From an uncultured Eubacteriales bacterium (GTDB lineage Bacteria > Bacillota > Clostridia > Eubacteriales > Anaerofustaceae): 6,972 nt of DNA. Position numbers and translations under genes: made by a program. The notes beneath the pieces are model-generated. The model was not told the DNA's origin and did not search any database. It was given only the letters and a program-made list of their open reading frames with translations. Where the stretch lies: NCBI GenBank assembly GCA_902796565.1, contig CADBPP010000067.1, forward strand, positions 1 to 6,972, given 5' to 3'. Shown one piece after another: positions 1-5,874 of the stretch. How positions within the stretch are numbered: position 1 is the first letter of the stretch; the number at the start of each line of letters is the position of its first letter.

Positions 1-471
1 GAGATCACCACGGACATCATCGACCATATGGCGCAGCAGCACAACATCCATGTCGGGCGCACCACGGCCGACCAGATCAAGTTCGCGGTGGGATCAGTTT
101 TGCCCGAGCTCCCTGCGGACGAGGTCCCGGACCCCATTCCCGTGACTGGTCGGAACATCCTCACAGGGCTTCCGCTTGAGGCCTCCATCGACTACAAGGA
201 GATCGCGATGTGCATCGACAAGACCGTCGTCAAGATTGAGAGCGAAATCCTGAAGGTCCTCCAGAGGACTCCTCCGGAACTGTATTCGAACATCGTCAAG
301 AACGGCGTCTGGCTTGCCGGCGGCGGGTCGCTTCTCCGTGGTATCGCGAAGCGGTTCGGCGACAAAGTCAACATCCCGTTCCACGTTGCGGAAGACCCCC
401 TCAAGGCCGTTGCACGCGGCACCTGCCTCGCTCTCTCCGGTATAGATCGTTATCCTTTCCTGATGAAATAG
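1..471 (+). CDS. mreB: Rod shape-determining protein MreB, C-terminal part (5' end outside window)
   Basis: This is the last 156 residues of MreB, the bacterial actin that forms membrane-bound filaments and guides lateral cell-wall synthesis. The frame is open from base 1, and the missing N-terminal part should be roughly 180-190 residues for a normal MreB. The fragment carries the family's C-terminal actin-fold features: a TPPEL segment, the adenosine-binding GGGSLLRG motif about 50 residues before the end, then NIPFHVAEDPLKAVARG and a terminal YPFLMK. That ending closely resembles Bacteroidota MreB proteins as I remember them. The stop codon lies 4 nt before the ftsA start, so the two genes are very probably co-transcribed. 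The usual downstream neighbour mreC is absent. The phosphate-binding motifs of the first half cannot be checked here. The internal ATG at 28 is not a likely start, because conserved MreB sequence is already in frame upstream of it. Confidence 0.95.
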   Translation, partial: EITTDIIDHMAQQHNIHVGRTTADQIKFAVGSVLPELPADEVPDPIPVTGRNILTGLPLEASIDYKEIAMCIDKTVVKIESEILKVLQRTPPELYSNIVKNGVWLAGGGSLLRGIAKRFGDKVNIPFHVAEDPLKAVARGTCLALSGIDRYPFLMK

Positions 472-475
472 ACTT

Positions 476-1942
476 ATGAGTGACATGGACGAAAGATATG
501 TGGCTGCGGTCGACCTGGGGAGTTCGACCGTGCGGCTCTGCGTCGCCAGCATACGGGGCGACGAGGTGGAAGTGGTACATTACGGAGAAAGGAAATCGGC
601 GGGCATTCGCGCCAGCCTGGTATTCAATCCCAAGCTGACTTCTTCGGTTGTCGGGGATCTCGTCCGGGAGGCCGAGGTGGCCCTGATGGTCCGCATCTCC
701 CAGGTGGTCGTCGGCCTGCCACGCAAGGACGTAGTTCAGCTTACTGCGTCGATGAAGATGAGTCGTTCTGAACCGAACGAGTATATCTCCCGCGAGGAGC
801 TTCGGGACCTCAGGGCGCTCGCGCTGGATACCTATCCGCTGCCGGATCCCCAGAAGCAGGGCATCTACAGTGTCGTAGCACAATCCTTCGAGATCGAAGA
901 GGGAATGACGCTGCGGGAGAGGGAAGTGGTCGGGACCTTGAGCTCGACCCTGGAGGGTAGGTTCAAGGTCTTCGTCGGAAGGAGACAGGGTATAACTGCC
1001 CTGGACAAGATCTTCAACGGTCTGGAAATCGCTGTCTCGAAGCAATACTTCCTGCCCGAGGCGGTTTCTCGTGCCGTGCTCAATGACGTGGAGCGGAACG
1101 GAGGGGTCGCGCTTGTGGACGTCGGCGGGGGAGTCACCTCCGTATCCATCTACCAGGGAGGCATCCTTCGCCACTATGCGTCGATTCCTTTCGGCGGGGA
1201 GGCGGTCACGGGGGACATCGAGACCGAATGTGCCATCCCGGCTGACCTGGCGGAGAAGATAAAAGTACGCTTCGGTGCATGTCAGCCGGACAAGCTCGGC
1301 GGACTCAGTGAGAAGGTCCTTCAGATCCGCCTCACGGATCCCTACATGGAGATTCCCGTCAAATACATTTCGGAAATTGTGGACTGCCGCTGCCGGGAGA
1401 TTGTGGAAGCGGTCCTCTACTACATAGAAGAGAGCGGTTTTGCAAACTCCCTGCGTAGTGGTATCGTCGTCACGGGAGGAGGCGCCGAACTGATGAACTT
1501 CGTCTCCCTGTTCAAGGATATGTCGGGTTACAAGGTCAGGACCGGATGTCCCAGACGCCTGTTTTCTTCGGCGGTCGGGAAGGATGTGTTCTCCCCGTCG
1601 GCGGCCACCGTGGCGGGGATGATTCTCTGTGCGAACGATGACGCACTCCTGGACTGCGCGACCGAGGCTCCCTCTCCCGAAAAAGAACCGGAGATGGTCG
1701 AAGTGGAAGTCACCGAAAAGGTCCAGCCCAGGGATGACGGCCTGCTATTCTCTCCGGACGAGTTCGGGGAGAAGACCGAAAAACCGAAGACAAAAGAAAC
1801 CACGAGGACGGTCAAGGTTCCCGTGACGGGAACAACTGAACAAACCGAGCGGACCGGACTGCTCAAACTGGTCTGGAGCACGCTGGGGGAGGCGGCGCTG
1901 AAGGTGTATGATTTCATCAATGAAGGGGAGGACAGACGATGA
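476..1942 (+). CDS. ftsA: FtsA-like cell division actin homologue
   Basis: This 488-residue protein is an FtsA homologue. FtsA is the actin-like protein that tethers FtsZ filaments to the inner membrane and recruits the divisome. Visible ATPase motifs are phosphate-1 DLGSS (residues 13-17), phosphate-2 ALVDVGGGVTSVSIY (212-226) and adenosine VVTGGGAEL (331-339). The segment at about 85-165 is where FtsA has its 1C subdomain. From about 395 to 460 lies a linker rich in Glu, Lys, Thr and Pro. It ends in a probable amphipathic helix (461-484, LLKLVWSTLGEAALKVYDF) that fits an FtsA membrane-targeting sequence. The start at 476 lies 4 nt after the mreB stop, and a second ATG at 485 is possible. 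No ftsZ follows, unlike the canonical dcw cluster, and the sequence reads as divergent from typical Bacteroides FtsA. It may be a paralogue or a relocated main copy. The family call is secure but the cellular role is inferred. Confidence 0.88.
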   Translation: MSDMDERYVAAVDLGSSTVRLCVASIRGDEVEVVHYGERKSAGIRASLVFNPKLTSSVVGDLVREAEVALMVRISQVVVGLPRKDVVQLTASMKMSRSEPNEYISREELRDLRALALDTYPLPDPQKQGIYSVVAQSFEIEEGMTLREREVVGTLSSTLEGRFKVFVGRRQGITALDKIFNGLEIAVSKQYFLPEAVSRAVLNDVERNGGVALVDVGGGVTSVSIYQGGILRHYASIPFGGEAVTGDIETECAIPADLAEKIKVRFGACQPDKLGGLSEKVLQIRLTDPYMEIPVKYISEIVDCRCREIVEAVLYYIEESGFANSLRSGIVVTGGGAELMNFVSLFKDMSGYKVRTGCPRRLFSSAVGKDVFSPSAATVAGMILCANDDALLDCATEAPSPEKEPEMVEVEVTEKVQPRDDGLLFSPDEFGEKTEKPKTKETTRTVKVPVTGTTEQTERTGLLKLVWSTLGEAALKVYDFINEGEDRR

Positions 1943-2005
1943 GGCGGCAGACGGGGATGAGAATCCGAAGGCGCTCCAACGGGACGCTTAAAACCATGCC
2001 TGTAA

Positions 2006-2019
2006 GGCCCTGGAAGGCC
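2006..2019. promoter_or_regulatory. Imperfect dyad just upstream of the promoter, copy A
   Basis: The sequence GGCCCT-GG-AAGGCC pairs at five of six positions. It sits 2 nt before TTGAAACTTTT, like the perfect dyad at 3272-3285. The second position of the arm and its partner are swapped (G-C here, C-G there), so symmetry is kept although the sequence differs. A dimeric protein-binding site next to the -33 region is the simplest reading. An RNA hairpin is the alternative. Confidence 0.45.
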
Positions 2020-2021
2020 GG

Positions 2022-2056
2022 TTGAAACTTTTTATTACGACAGACGTATTTATATG
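2022..2056 (+). promoter_or_regulatory. Probable promoter of the 2096-3256 gene
   Basis: TTGAAACTTTT (2022-2032) lies at the -33 position relative to an AT-rich box TTTATATG (2049-2056), which is followed by CACACA. The box is a poor match to the Bacteroidota -7 consensus TAnnTTTG. However, the arrangement and its 34-nt pitch are identical in the module at 3288-3322, and the final G followed by CA recurs at all four gene leaders in the window. Transcription would start near 2060, giving a leader of about 36 nt rich in C and A. Confidence 0.55.
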
Positions 2057-2095
2057 CACACATTTCCTGATAACACAATCCAACACAACAAGAAG

Positions 2096-3256
2096 ATGAA
2101 GATTCTCGGAATCCTGTTTCTAATCGTTTTGCTGATAATCGTCTCCAAAATGATTTGGGTCGCTGTCATGACAAGGCATATCGGTACGTTCGAGTCGGAG
2201 CGGACCGACATCCTCCGCCGGCGCAGCTATCTCCTGGAGAAAGTTGTGGTCGAGCCGGAGGCGCTGGTCAGTTCGATGCCCTCCGCTGTCGGGCCCCATT
2301 TCCAGGGGGAGTGGGCCATCTACTCTACATCCATGCTCTCGGCGGCACTGGTGAACATTGCTAAGCTCTATCCGGAGACCCGGGAAGAGGCTGTGGAGAA
2401 GATTGACAGCCTGATTAAGATCACCATGTCGCCCGAACTGCGCCGGTATGACGCCTCGGAGTGGGGGGAGGATCCTCTTGAAAGCCTTGACAGTAATAAA
2501 AGTCATATCTCCTACCTCAGCCTACTGGCATGGATGATCAGCGGGTACAAGGCTATTGGCGGGGACGGAAGGTATGACGACCTTTTCGACTCCCTCTGTG
2601 AGACGATGGCGAGAAGGATTACGGGCTCGACGGACCTCAACCTTCAGACCTTCCCCGGGACATACATCTATGTTCCGGACATGCTCGTGGCCATCGTCGC
2701 GCTGGCGAACTACGCACATCTGAACGGAGGCAGGTACCGGAACGTCGTGGACCTCTGGCTGGCGAACATGCAGGCGAACCACATGGACCCGGAAACCGGC
2801 CTCATCATGTCCCTGGTCCCCGACGGGGAGACTTGGGTGGGAAACCAGCCCGTTCTCGGTTCCTACTCGGCCCTAAGCGTCTACTACCTGACCTTCGTGG
2901 ACGAGGCGTTCGCTAGGGAGCAGTACGGGCTCCTGAAGAAGGCTTTCTTTAAGAAGAGACCGTTCTCGGGTTTCAGGGAGCTGGTCAAAGGGACGAAGGG
3001 GCCCATCCTGCTGATGGACTCCGGTCCCGTTATCTTCGGCCTGAGTCCCACGGGGACTGCGTTCGGCATCGGCGGGGCCACATATTGCAAGGATACAAAA
3101 ACAAGAAAACGGTTTCTCCGGACAGGGGAGTGGGCAGGATTCACGGTCTCGTCGAGGAGCTCCCGCCACTACCTCCTTGCAGACTACGTCCCAGTAGGCG
3201 AGGCCATCACCCTGGCCATGCGTACAGCGGTTCCTTGGTATGAGGAAGGTAATTGA
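2096..3256 (+). CDS. Membrane-anchored protein of unknown function, possible alpha/alpha-toroid fold
   Basis: I do not recognise this protein with certainty. It has 386 residues and starts with a hydrophobic segment (about residues 3-25) after one Lys. That is an uncleaved signal anchor or one transmembrane helix, with the rest probably in the periplasm. The body is a series of helical pairs with spaced landmarks: GEWAIYSTSMLSAAL (71-85), WGEDPLESL (123-131), a segment ending GYKAIGGDGRYDDL (150-163), FPGTYIYVPDMLVAI (186-200), DPETGL (231-236) and DSGPVIFGLSPTGTAFGIGG (308-327). This pattern recalls alpha/alpha-barrel proteins such as glycosidase-like or linalool dehydratase-like families. 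That is inference, and no catalytic residue can be assigned. The start at 2096 is preferred over the in-frame ATG at 2054, because the latter falls inside the putative -7 box and the related downstream gene starts ATGAAGAT at the same relative place. The gene stands alone between two promoter modules. Confidence 0.8.
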   Translation: MKILGILFLIVLLIIVSKMIWVAVMTRHIGTFESERTDILRRRSYLLEKVVVEPEALVSSMPSAVGPHFQGEWAIYSTSMLSAALVNIAKLYPETREEAVEKIDSLIKITMSPELRRYDASEWGEDPLESLDSNKSHISYLSLLAWMISGYKAIGGDGRYDDLFDSLCETMARRITGSTDLNLQTFPGTYIYVPDMLVAIVALANYAHLNGGRYRNVVDLWLANMQANHMDPETGLIMSLVPDGETWVGNQPVLGSYSALSVYYLTFVDEAFAREQYGLLKKAFFKKRPFSGFRELVKGTKGPILLMDSGPVIFGLSPTGTAFGIGGATYCKDTKTRKRFLRTGEWAGFTVSSRSSRHYLLADYVPVGEAITLAMRTAVPWYEEGN

Positions 3257-3271
3257 AAAACCACTATGCAG

Positions 3272-3285
3272 GCCCTTGTAAGGGC
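3272..3285. promoter_or_regulatory. Perfect 6-bp dyad upstream of the promoter, copy B
   Basis: GCCCTT-GT-AAGGGC is a perfect inverted repeat with 6-bp arms and a 2-bp centre. It ends 2 nt before TTGAAACTTTT. The position matches the dyad at 2006-2019. An adjacent transcription factor site is likely. A terminator is less likely because no T-run follows the stem directly. Confidence 0.5.
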
Positions 3286-3287
3286 GA

Positions 3288-3322
3288 TTGAAACTTTTCC
3301 GCTTGGCGGGCGTATATAATAG
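3288..3322 (+). promoter_or_regulatory. Probable promoter of the DUF6717-like/phosphatase operon
   Basis: TTGAAACTTTT (3288-3298) and TATAATAG (3315-3322) have the same spacing as the promoter at 2022-2056. Transcription would begin near 3326 and give a G-poor leader of about 38 nt before the ATG at 3364, without a Shine-Dalgarno sequence. Confidence 0.58.
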
Positions 3323-3363
3323 CACACACTTCTCAAACATAACACTACAAAACACCACTGTTC

Positions 3364-3771
3364 ATGAAGATCTTTCACTTGACTTTCAACAAGGAAGCCG
3401 ACGGGGACTGGTACATCGATTTCCCCGGATATCCCTTCGCCCACCACAACCTCATGATGGTCGCGGGTGCTGACCGCCTGTGTGCCTACGTGGCGCAGAT
3501 GGAAGGTCATCCCAAGAAGGCCGTTGTCGATGTCACCCTAGACGACAACCGCATCGAGGGCAGGGAACCGGTCGTTGTGATGGACCGCTTCCAGAAGGGG
3601 TATGGTGCTTCCTACAAGTGCCATGACGCCAACGGCGTAACCCCGGTCGTTGACCTGGAGGGCAGGCTCTTTGAAATACCCACGGCCTGGCTCTGCCCGG
3701 TGACGCTCCTTGTCCTGTTCCGCTACCCGAAGCGGATTAACCTCTATATCCCGGAGGACGAAACGAAGTGA
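3364..3771 (+). CDS. Small DUF6717-like protein
   Basis: This 135-residue soluble protein has no signal peptide and no clear membrane segment. Its opening (MKIFHLTFNKEADGDWYIDFP), the following MVAGADRL (37-44) and the late PTAWLCPVTLLVLFRYPKRI block (106-125) resemble a Bacteroidota family that I recall being annotated as DUF6717. That name comes from memory and should be checked. The family has no known function. The alternation of short hydrophobic strands suggests a compact beta-rich fold. The gene is first in an operon, and its TGA overlaps the GTG start of the phosphatase gene by 4 nt, so translation of the two is probably coupled. The start at 3364 is well placed: it follows the repeated promoter module at almost the same distance as in the 2096 gene, and both genes begin ATGAAGAT. 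Confidence 0.85.
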   Translation: MKIFHLTFNKEADGDWYIDFPGYPFAHHNLMMVAGADRLCAYVAQMEGHPKKAVVDVTLDDNRIEGREPVVVMDRFQKGYGASYKCHDANGVTPVVDLEGRLFEIPTAWLCPVTLLVLFRYPKRINLYIPEDETK

Positions 3772-4529
3772 GTTCGCTGACCATCATACCCGATGTCCAC
3801 GGACGCCCGTTCTGGCGCGATGCAGTTCACACCCGTCCGGACGACGATTTCATCTTCCTCGGAGACTATCTCGACCCTTATCCGGACGAGGGGGTCTCCA
3901 GGGAGGATGCCTTCGCCGGCCTGCTAGATATCATCGAATTCAAGAAGCGGAATCCGGACAGGGTAACGCTCCTTTGGGGCAACCATGACCTTCACTACCT
4001 GTATCCCGAGATGATGGGAAGCCGCTACGATTTCAAAAACGCTGAACGGAATGCCCGTCTCTTCAGTGTCAACCAGCCCCTCTTCAAAATGGCATACGAG
4101 ACCGTCGCCGGAGGAAAGCGCTTCATGTTCTCCCATGCGGGGGTGGGAATGGGTTGGATCCGGCAATCTTTTCCCGGACTGGGGGCGGAGGAACTGACGG
4201 CGGATCTGTTCAACGACCTCGACGGCTATCCGAGTTTCATGGAAGCGCTCAGGGCCGTCTCCAGCTACCGCTGGGGAGACAAACCTTGGGGAAGCATAGT
4301 ATGGGCAGACGTGCAGGAACAGGGATATGAAGAGAACCAGCTGCCGGGCGTAGTCCAGGTATTCGGTCATACCCTGATTGCGAAGCCCTTCAACTTCGAC
4401 AACAGGGTCTACTGTCTGGACTGCCGCAGATGCTTCCGCCTGGATTATCATGACGGACTGATTTATGACCTGTCGGACGGAGCCCCGGTTTCTGCAATCA
4501 GTCCCTCCGACGAAGATACACTTCGCTGA
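3768..4529 (+). CDS. Metallophosphatase of the PPP (serine/threonine phosphatase-like) family
   Basis: This 253-residue cytoplasmic protein has the full set of calcineurin-like phosphoesterase motifs in order: PDVHGR (residues 8-13), GDYLDPY (32-38), GNHD (71-74), SHAG (122-125) and GHT (200-202). These supply the Asp, His and Asn ligands of a two-metal centre and the catalytic His. The segment WGSIVWAD (174-181) is also typical of bacterial PPP-like enzymes, which hydrolyse phosphoprotein or small phosphoester substrates. Here the substrate is unknown. The first motif reads P-D-x-H rather than the commoner G-D-x-H, but both ligands are kept. The start is GTG, and it overlaps the TGA of the preceding small gene (GTGA), so the two proteins are probably made together. 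A direct partnership is possible but unproven. Confidence 0.93.
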   Translation: MSSLTIIPDVHGRPFWRDAVHTRPDDDFIFLGDYLDPYPDEGVSREDAFAGLLDIIEFKKRNPDRVTLLWGNHDLHYLYPEMMGSRYDFKNAERNARLFSVNQPLFKMAYETVAGGKRFMFSHAGVGMGWIRQSFPGLGAEELTADLFNDLDGYPSFMEALRAVSSYRWGDKPWGSIVWADVQEQGYEENQLPGVVQVFGHTLIAKPFNFDNRVYCLDCRRCFRLDYHDGLIYDLSDGAPVSAISPSDEDTLR

Positions 4530-4536
4530 AAAGCGC

Positions 4537-4544
4537 CACTTTTG
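4537..4544 (+). promoter_or_regulatory. Weak -7 box before the lipoprotein gene
   Basis: CACTTTTG matches TAnnTTTG except at the first base. It is followed by CA, as in the other leaders here, and lies 27 nt before the ATG at 4571. No convincing -33 element is visible, because that position falls in the end of the phosphatase gene. The lipoprotein gene could instead be read through from upstream, since the gap is only 41 nt. Confidence 0.35.
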
Positions 4545-4570
4545 CACCCGAAAACAACAGAATCATACCC

Positions 4571-5797
4571 ATGACCAGATTGTCATACGCATTCCTTTGC
4601 GCCCTCACGGCACTTACCTTCTTCTCCTGCGGTCACCGCGAGTGTAGGAAATCCATACAGGCTCCGGACCCGACCGTTGTCGTGACCGAAGCAGACCTTG
4701 CAACCTTGTCTTTCTTCAAGGATGAAAACGCTTCCCTGGAACCTGTCCGGCTCTGCAATGCCGGGCCGGCCAGTCAGGAAGGGATTGAATCGGCATTCCC
4801 GGATTACACGGACGACTTCTTCAAGGAAGCCACTCCGGAAAGGGATGCGTTCTACGTCCCGGATGCTGATATCCGGAAAGACGATCTGGTTCAGACGGTC
4901 CAGCTACGTTACAACTATGTGGCCCTGTTCAACAGGGTGATTCATTCCTACGAGTGGTTCCAGCGCATGTCCACCGGGATAGACGAGGAGGAGAGTCCCA
5001 TCACCAAGAAGGATACCCTGGAATGGATCCGTTCCGTCCGTCCGAATGTGTCCGCTTCGGTGATAAAGGCGGTCCTCCCTGATGCCGAAGCACTGGCTAG
5101 GGCGGAAAGGCTCATGAAGGCCTACGACAGATTCGACGGGGACGACAGCGAAGACTCTCCGTTCAGCAGGGCGATCAACAGCTACACGGAAGCGCTGTCG
5201 GAACTCCCGGATTTGGTCAGCAAGGAAGAAACCGACCGTTTCGCGGATCAGTTCTGGGACTGGTATGACAAGAAGGCCGTTGTCCCGGAGATAGACACCC
5301 TGGTCATGCTGAACATGTTCGACTACAAGGGAGCCAAGCCTTCCGACGAACAACTGGAGAACCTGAAGCATGCGATCGAAGGGGAAAGGGACATCGACCG
5401 ACGGACCATCCTTGCCCTCGAATATGTGAAGTTCAATGCGTACGACGGCGTAGCCTTGCTAGGCGAGATCCTGGAATCCCGCATTTATACGAAGTATCTG
5501 CTCGAGGCGTGGATCTCGTGGCGCGCAAACGTACAGATGGACCATGGCCTCTCCTCGTTCAGCGTCATCGCCAACAACTATTATGACAAGGTCCACTGCA
5601 TCTGCCTGGACACCATGGTCCGGCATTGCCTCCTGTCGGAAGACAAGAATGCGGCATGCCTCATTGAGAATTTGATCTTCTGCGAGATTGTCCATAGGAT
5701 GGGCTCGATTGCCGGGAATAGCAGCTTTAATACACTCGGGATGCTCTTGAATAACATGTTCATCCATCCCAGGTTACTCCCTCAGGAAGAGGAATAA
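4571..5797 (+). CDS. Putative lipoprotein of unknown function
   Basis: I do not recognise the family. The 408-residue product begins with a lipoprotein signal peptide: MTR, a hydrophobic stretch (about 4-18) and a lipobox FFSC with the lipidated Cys at residue 20. The residues after the Cys (GHRECRKS) are basic. They lack the acidic S/D-rich lipoprotein export signal that sends Bacteroidota lipoproteins to the cell surface, so a periplasm-facing location is inferred. The mature part looks almost wholly helical and charged, with an acidic patch at 189-195 (DGDDSED). There is a Cys cluster at 343-385 (HCICLD, HCLL, AACL, FCEI), unusual for an exported protein unless paired or buried. No catalytic motif is evident. 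Starts at 4571 after a leader rich in A and C, 41 nt from the phosphatase gene, and may or may not share its transcript. Confidence 0.85.
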   Translation: MTRLSYAFLCALTALTFFSCGHRECRKSIQAPDPTVVVTEADLATLSFFKDENASLEPVRLCNAGPASQEGIESAFPDYTDDFFKEATPERDAFYVPDADIRKDDLVQTVQLRYNYVALFNRVIHSYEWFQRMSTGIDEEESPITKKDTLEWIRSVRPNVSASVIKAVLPDAEALARAERLMKAYDRFDGDDSEDSPFSRAINSYTEALSELPDLVSKEETDRFADQFWDWYDKKAVVPEIDTLVMLNMFDYKGAKPSDEQLENLKHAIEGERDIDRRTILALEYVKFNAYDGVALLGEILESRIYTKYLLEAWISWRANVQMDHGLSSFSVIANNYYDKVHCICLDTMVRHCLLSEDKNAACLIENLIFCEIVHRMGSIAGNSSFNTLGMLLNNMFIHPRLLPQEEE

Positions 5798-5816
5798 TTA
5801 AACGTACTTTTTTCAC

Positions 5817-5839
5817 AAAACGAACATAGGTTTCGTTTT
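5817..5839. promoter_or_regulatory. Inverted repeat, probable operator of the WYL regulator gene
   Basis: AAAACGAA (5817-5824) and TTCGTTTT (5832-5839) are perfect inverted repeats separated by CATAGGT. The element covers the -33 region of the promoter whose -7 box is at 5847-5854. A dimeric repressor bound here would block RNA polymerase. Because the next gene encodes a WYL-family DNA-binding protein, autoregulation is the natural hypothesis. A terminator for the upstream gene is less likely, since the stem is AT-rich. Confidence 0.6.
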
Positions 5840-5846
5840 TAATCCA

Positions 5847-5854
5847 TACCTTTG
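5847..5854 (+). promoter_or_regulatory. -7 box of the WYL regulator gene
   Basis: TACCTTTG is an exact match to the Bacteroidota -7 consensus TAnnTTTG. It lies 21 nt before the ATG at 5875, which implies a short leader of roughly 17 nt. The expected -33 position holds the inverted repeat and no clear TTTG, so the promoter may be weak or controlled by the bound factor. Confidence 0.7.
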
Positions 5855-5874
5855 CATCAGATAACCACAGAACT

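Larger units (their letters stand above)
1990..2062 (+). repeat. Intergenic promoter module, copy A
   Basis: This stretch between ftsA and the next gene is related to 3257-3328. Shared parts in order are AAAACCA, ATGC, a GC-rich dyad with identical spacing to the next element, TTGAAACTTTT, exactly 14 unshared bases, an AT-rich TAT-rich box, and GCACACA. Copy A is 4 nt longer between ATGC and TTGAAAC, because it carries two tandem 10-bp units (CCTGTAAGGC at 1999-2008 and CCTGGAAGGC at 2009-2018) where copy B has one. Conserved spacing with a diverged spacer suggests a working regulatory module rather than a recent exact duplication. Confidence 0.7.
3257..3328 (+). repeat. Intergenic promoter module, copy B
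   Basis: This is the second copy of the module at 1990-2062. It begins at once after the TGA of the preceding gene and ends 36 nt before the next start. Shared elements are AAAACCA, ATGC, the dyad, TTGAAACTTTT (3288-3298), a 14-nt spacer, an AT-rich box and GCACACA. The spacer (CCGCTTGGCGGGCG) is much more GC-rich than in copy A, yet its length is identical. That argues for selection on spacing. Confidence 0.7.

Noticed and set aside
401..1174. Long open frame (257 codons) on the minus strand inside ftsA
   Set aside because: It lies opposite a clearly homologous FtsA gene, its product resembles nothing known to me, and long antisense frames are common in GC-rich DNA.
2006..2033. Dyad followed by a T-run as a Rho-independent terminator of ftsA
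   Set aside because: The T-run starts about 9 nt after the stem and is part of the conserved TTGAAACTTTT promoter element, so a promoter-proximal site fits better.
2022..3298. TTGAAAC sequences as CRISPR repeat remnants
   Set aside because: There are only two copies more than 1.2 kb apart, each in the same promoter-like setting, with no spacer array.
3924..4547. Minus-strand open frame of 207 codons opposite the phosphatase gene
   Set aside because: The + strand has complete phosphatase motifs, and the antisense product shows no recognisable domain.
5817..5840. Inverted repeat with trailing T bases as a terminator of the lipoprotein gene
   Set aside because: The stem is mostly A-T and would be weak, and its position across the -33 region of a good promoter favours an operator.
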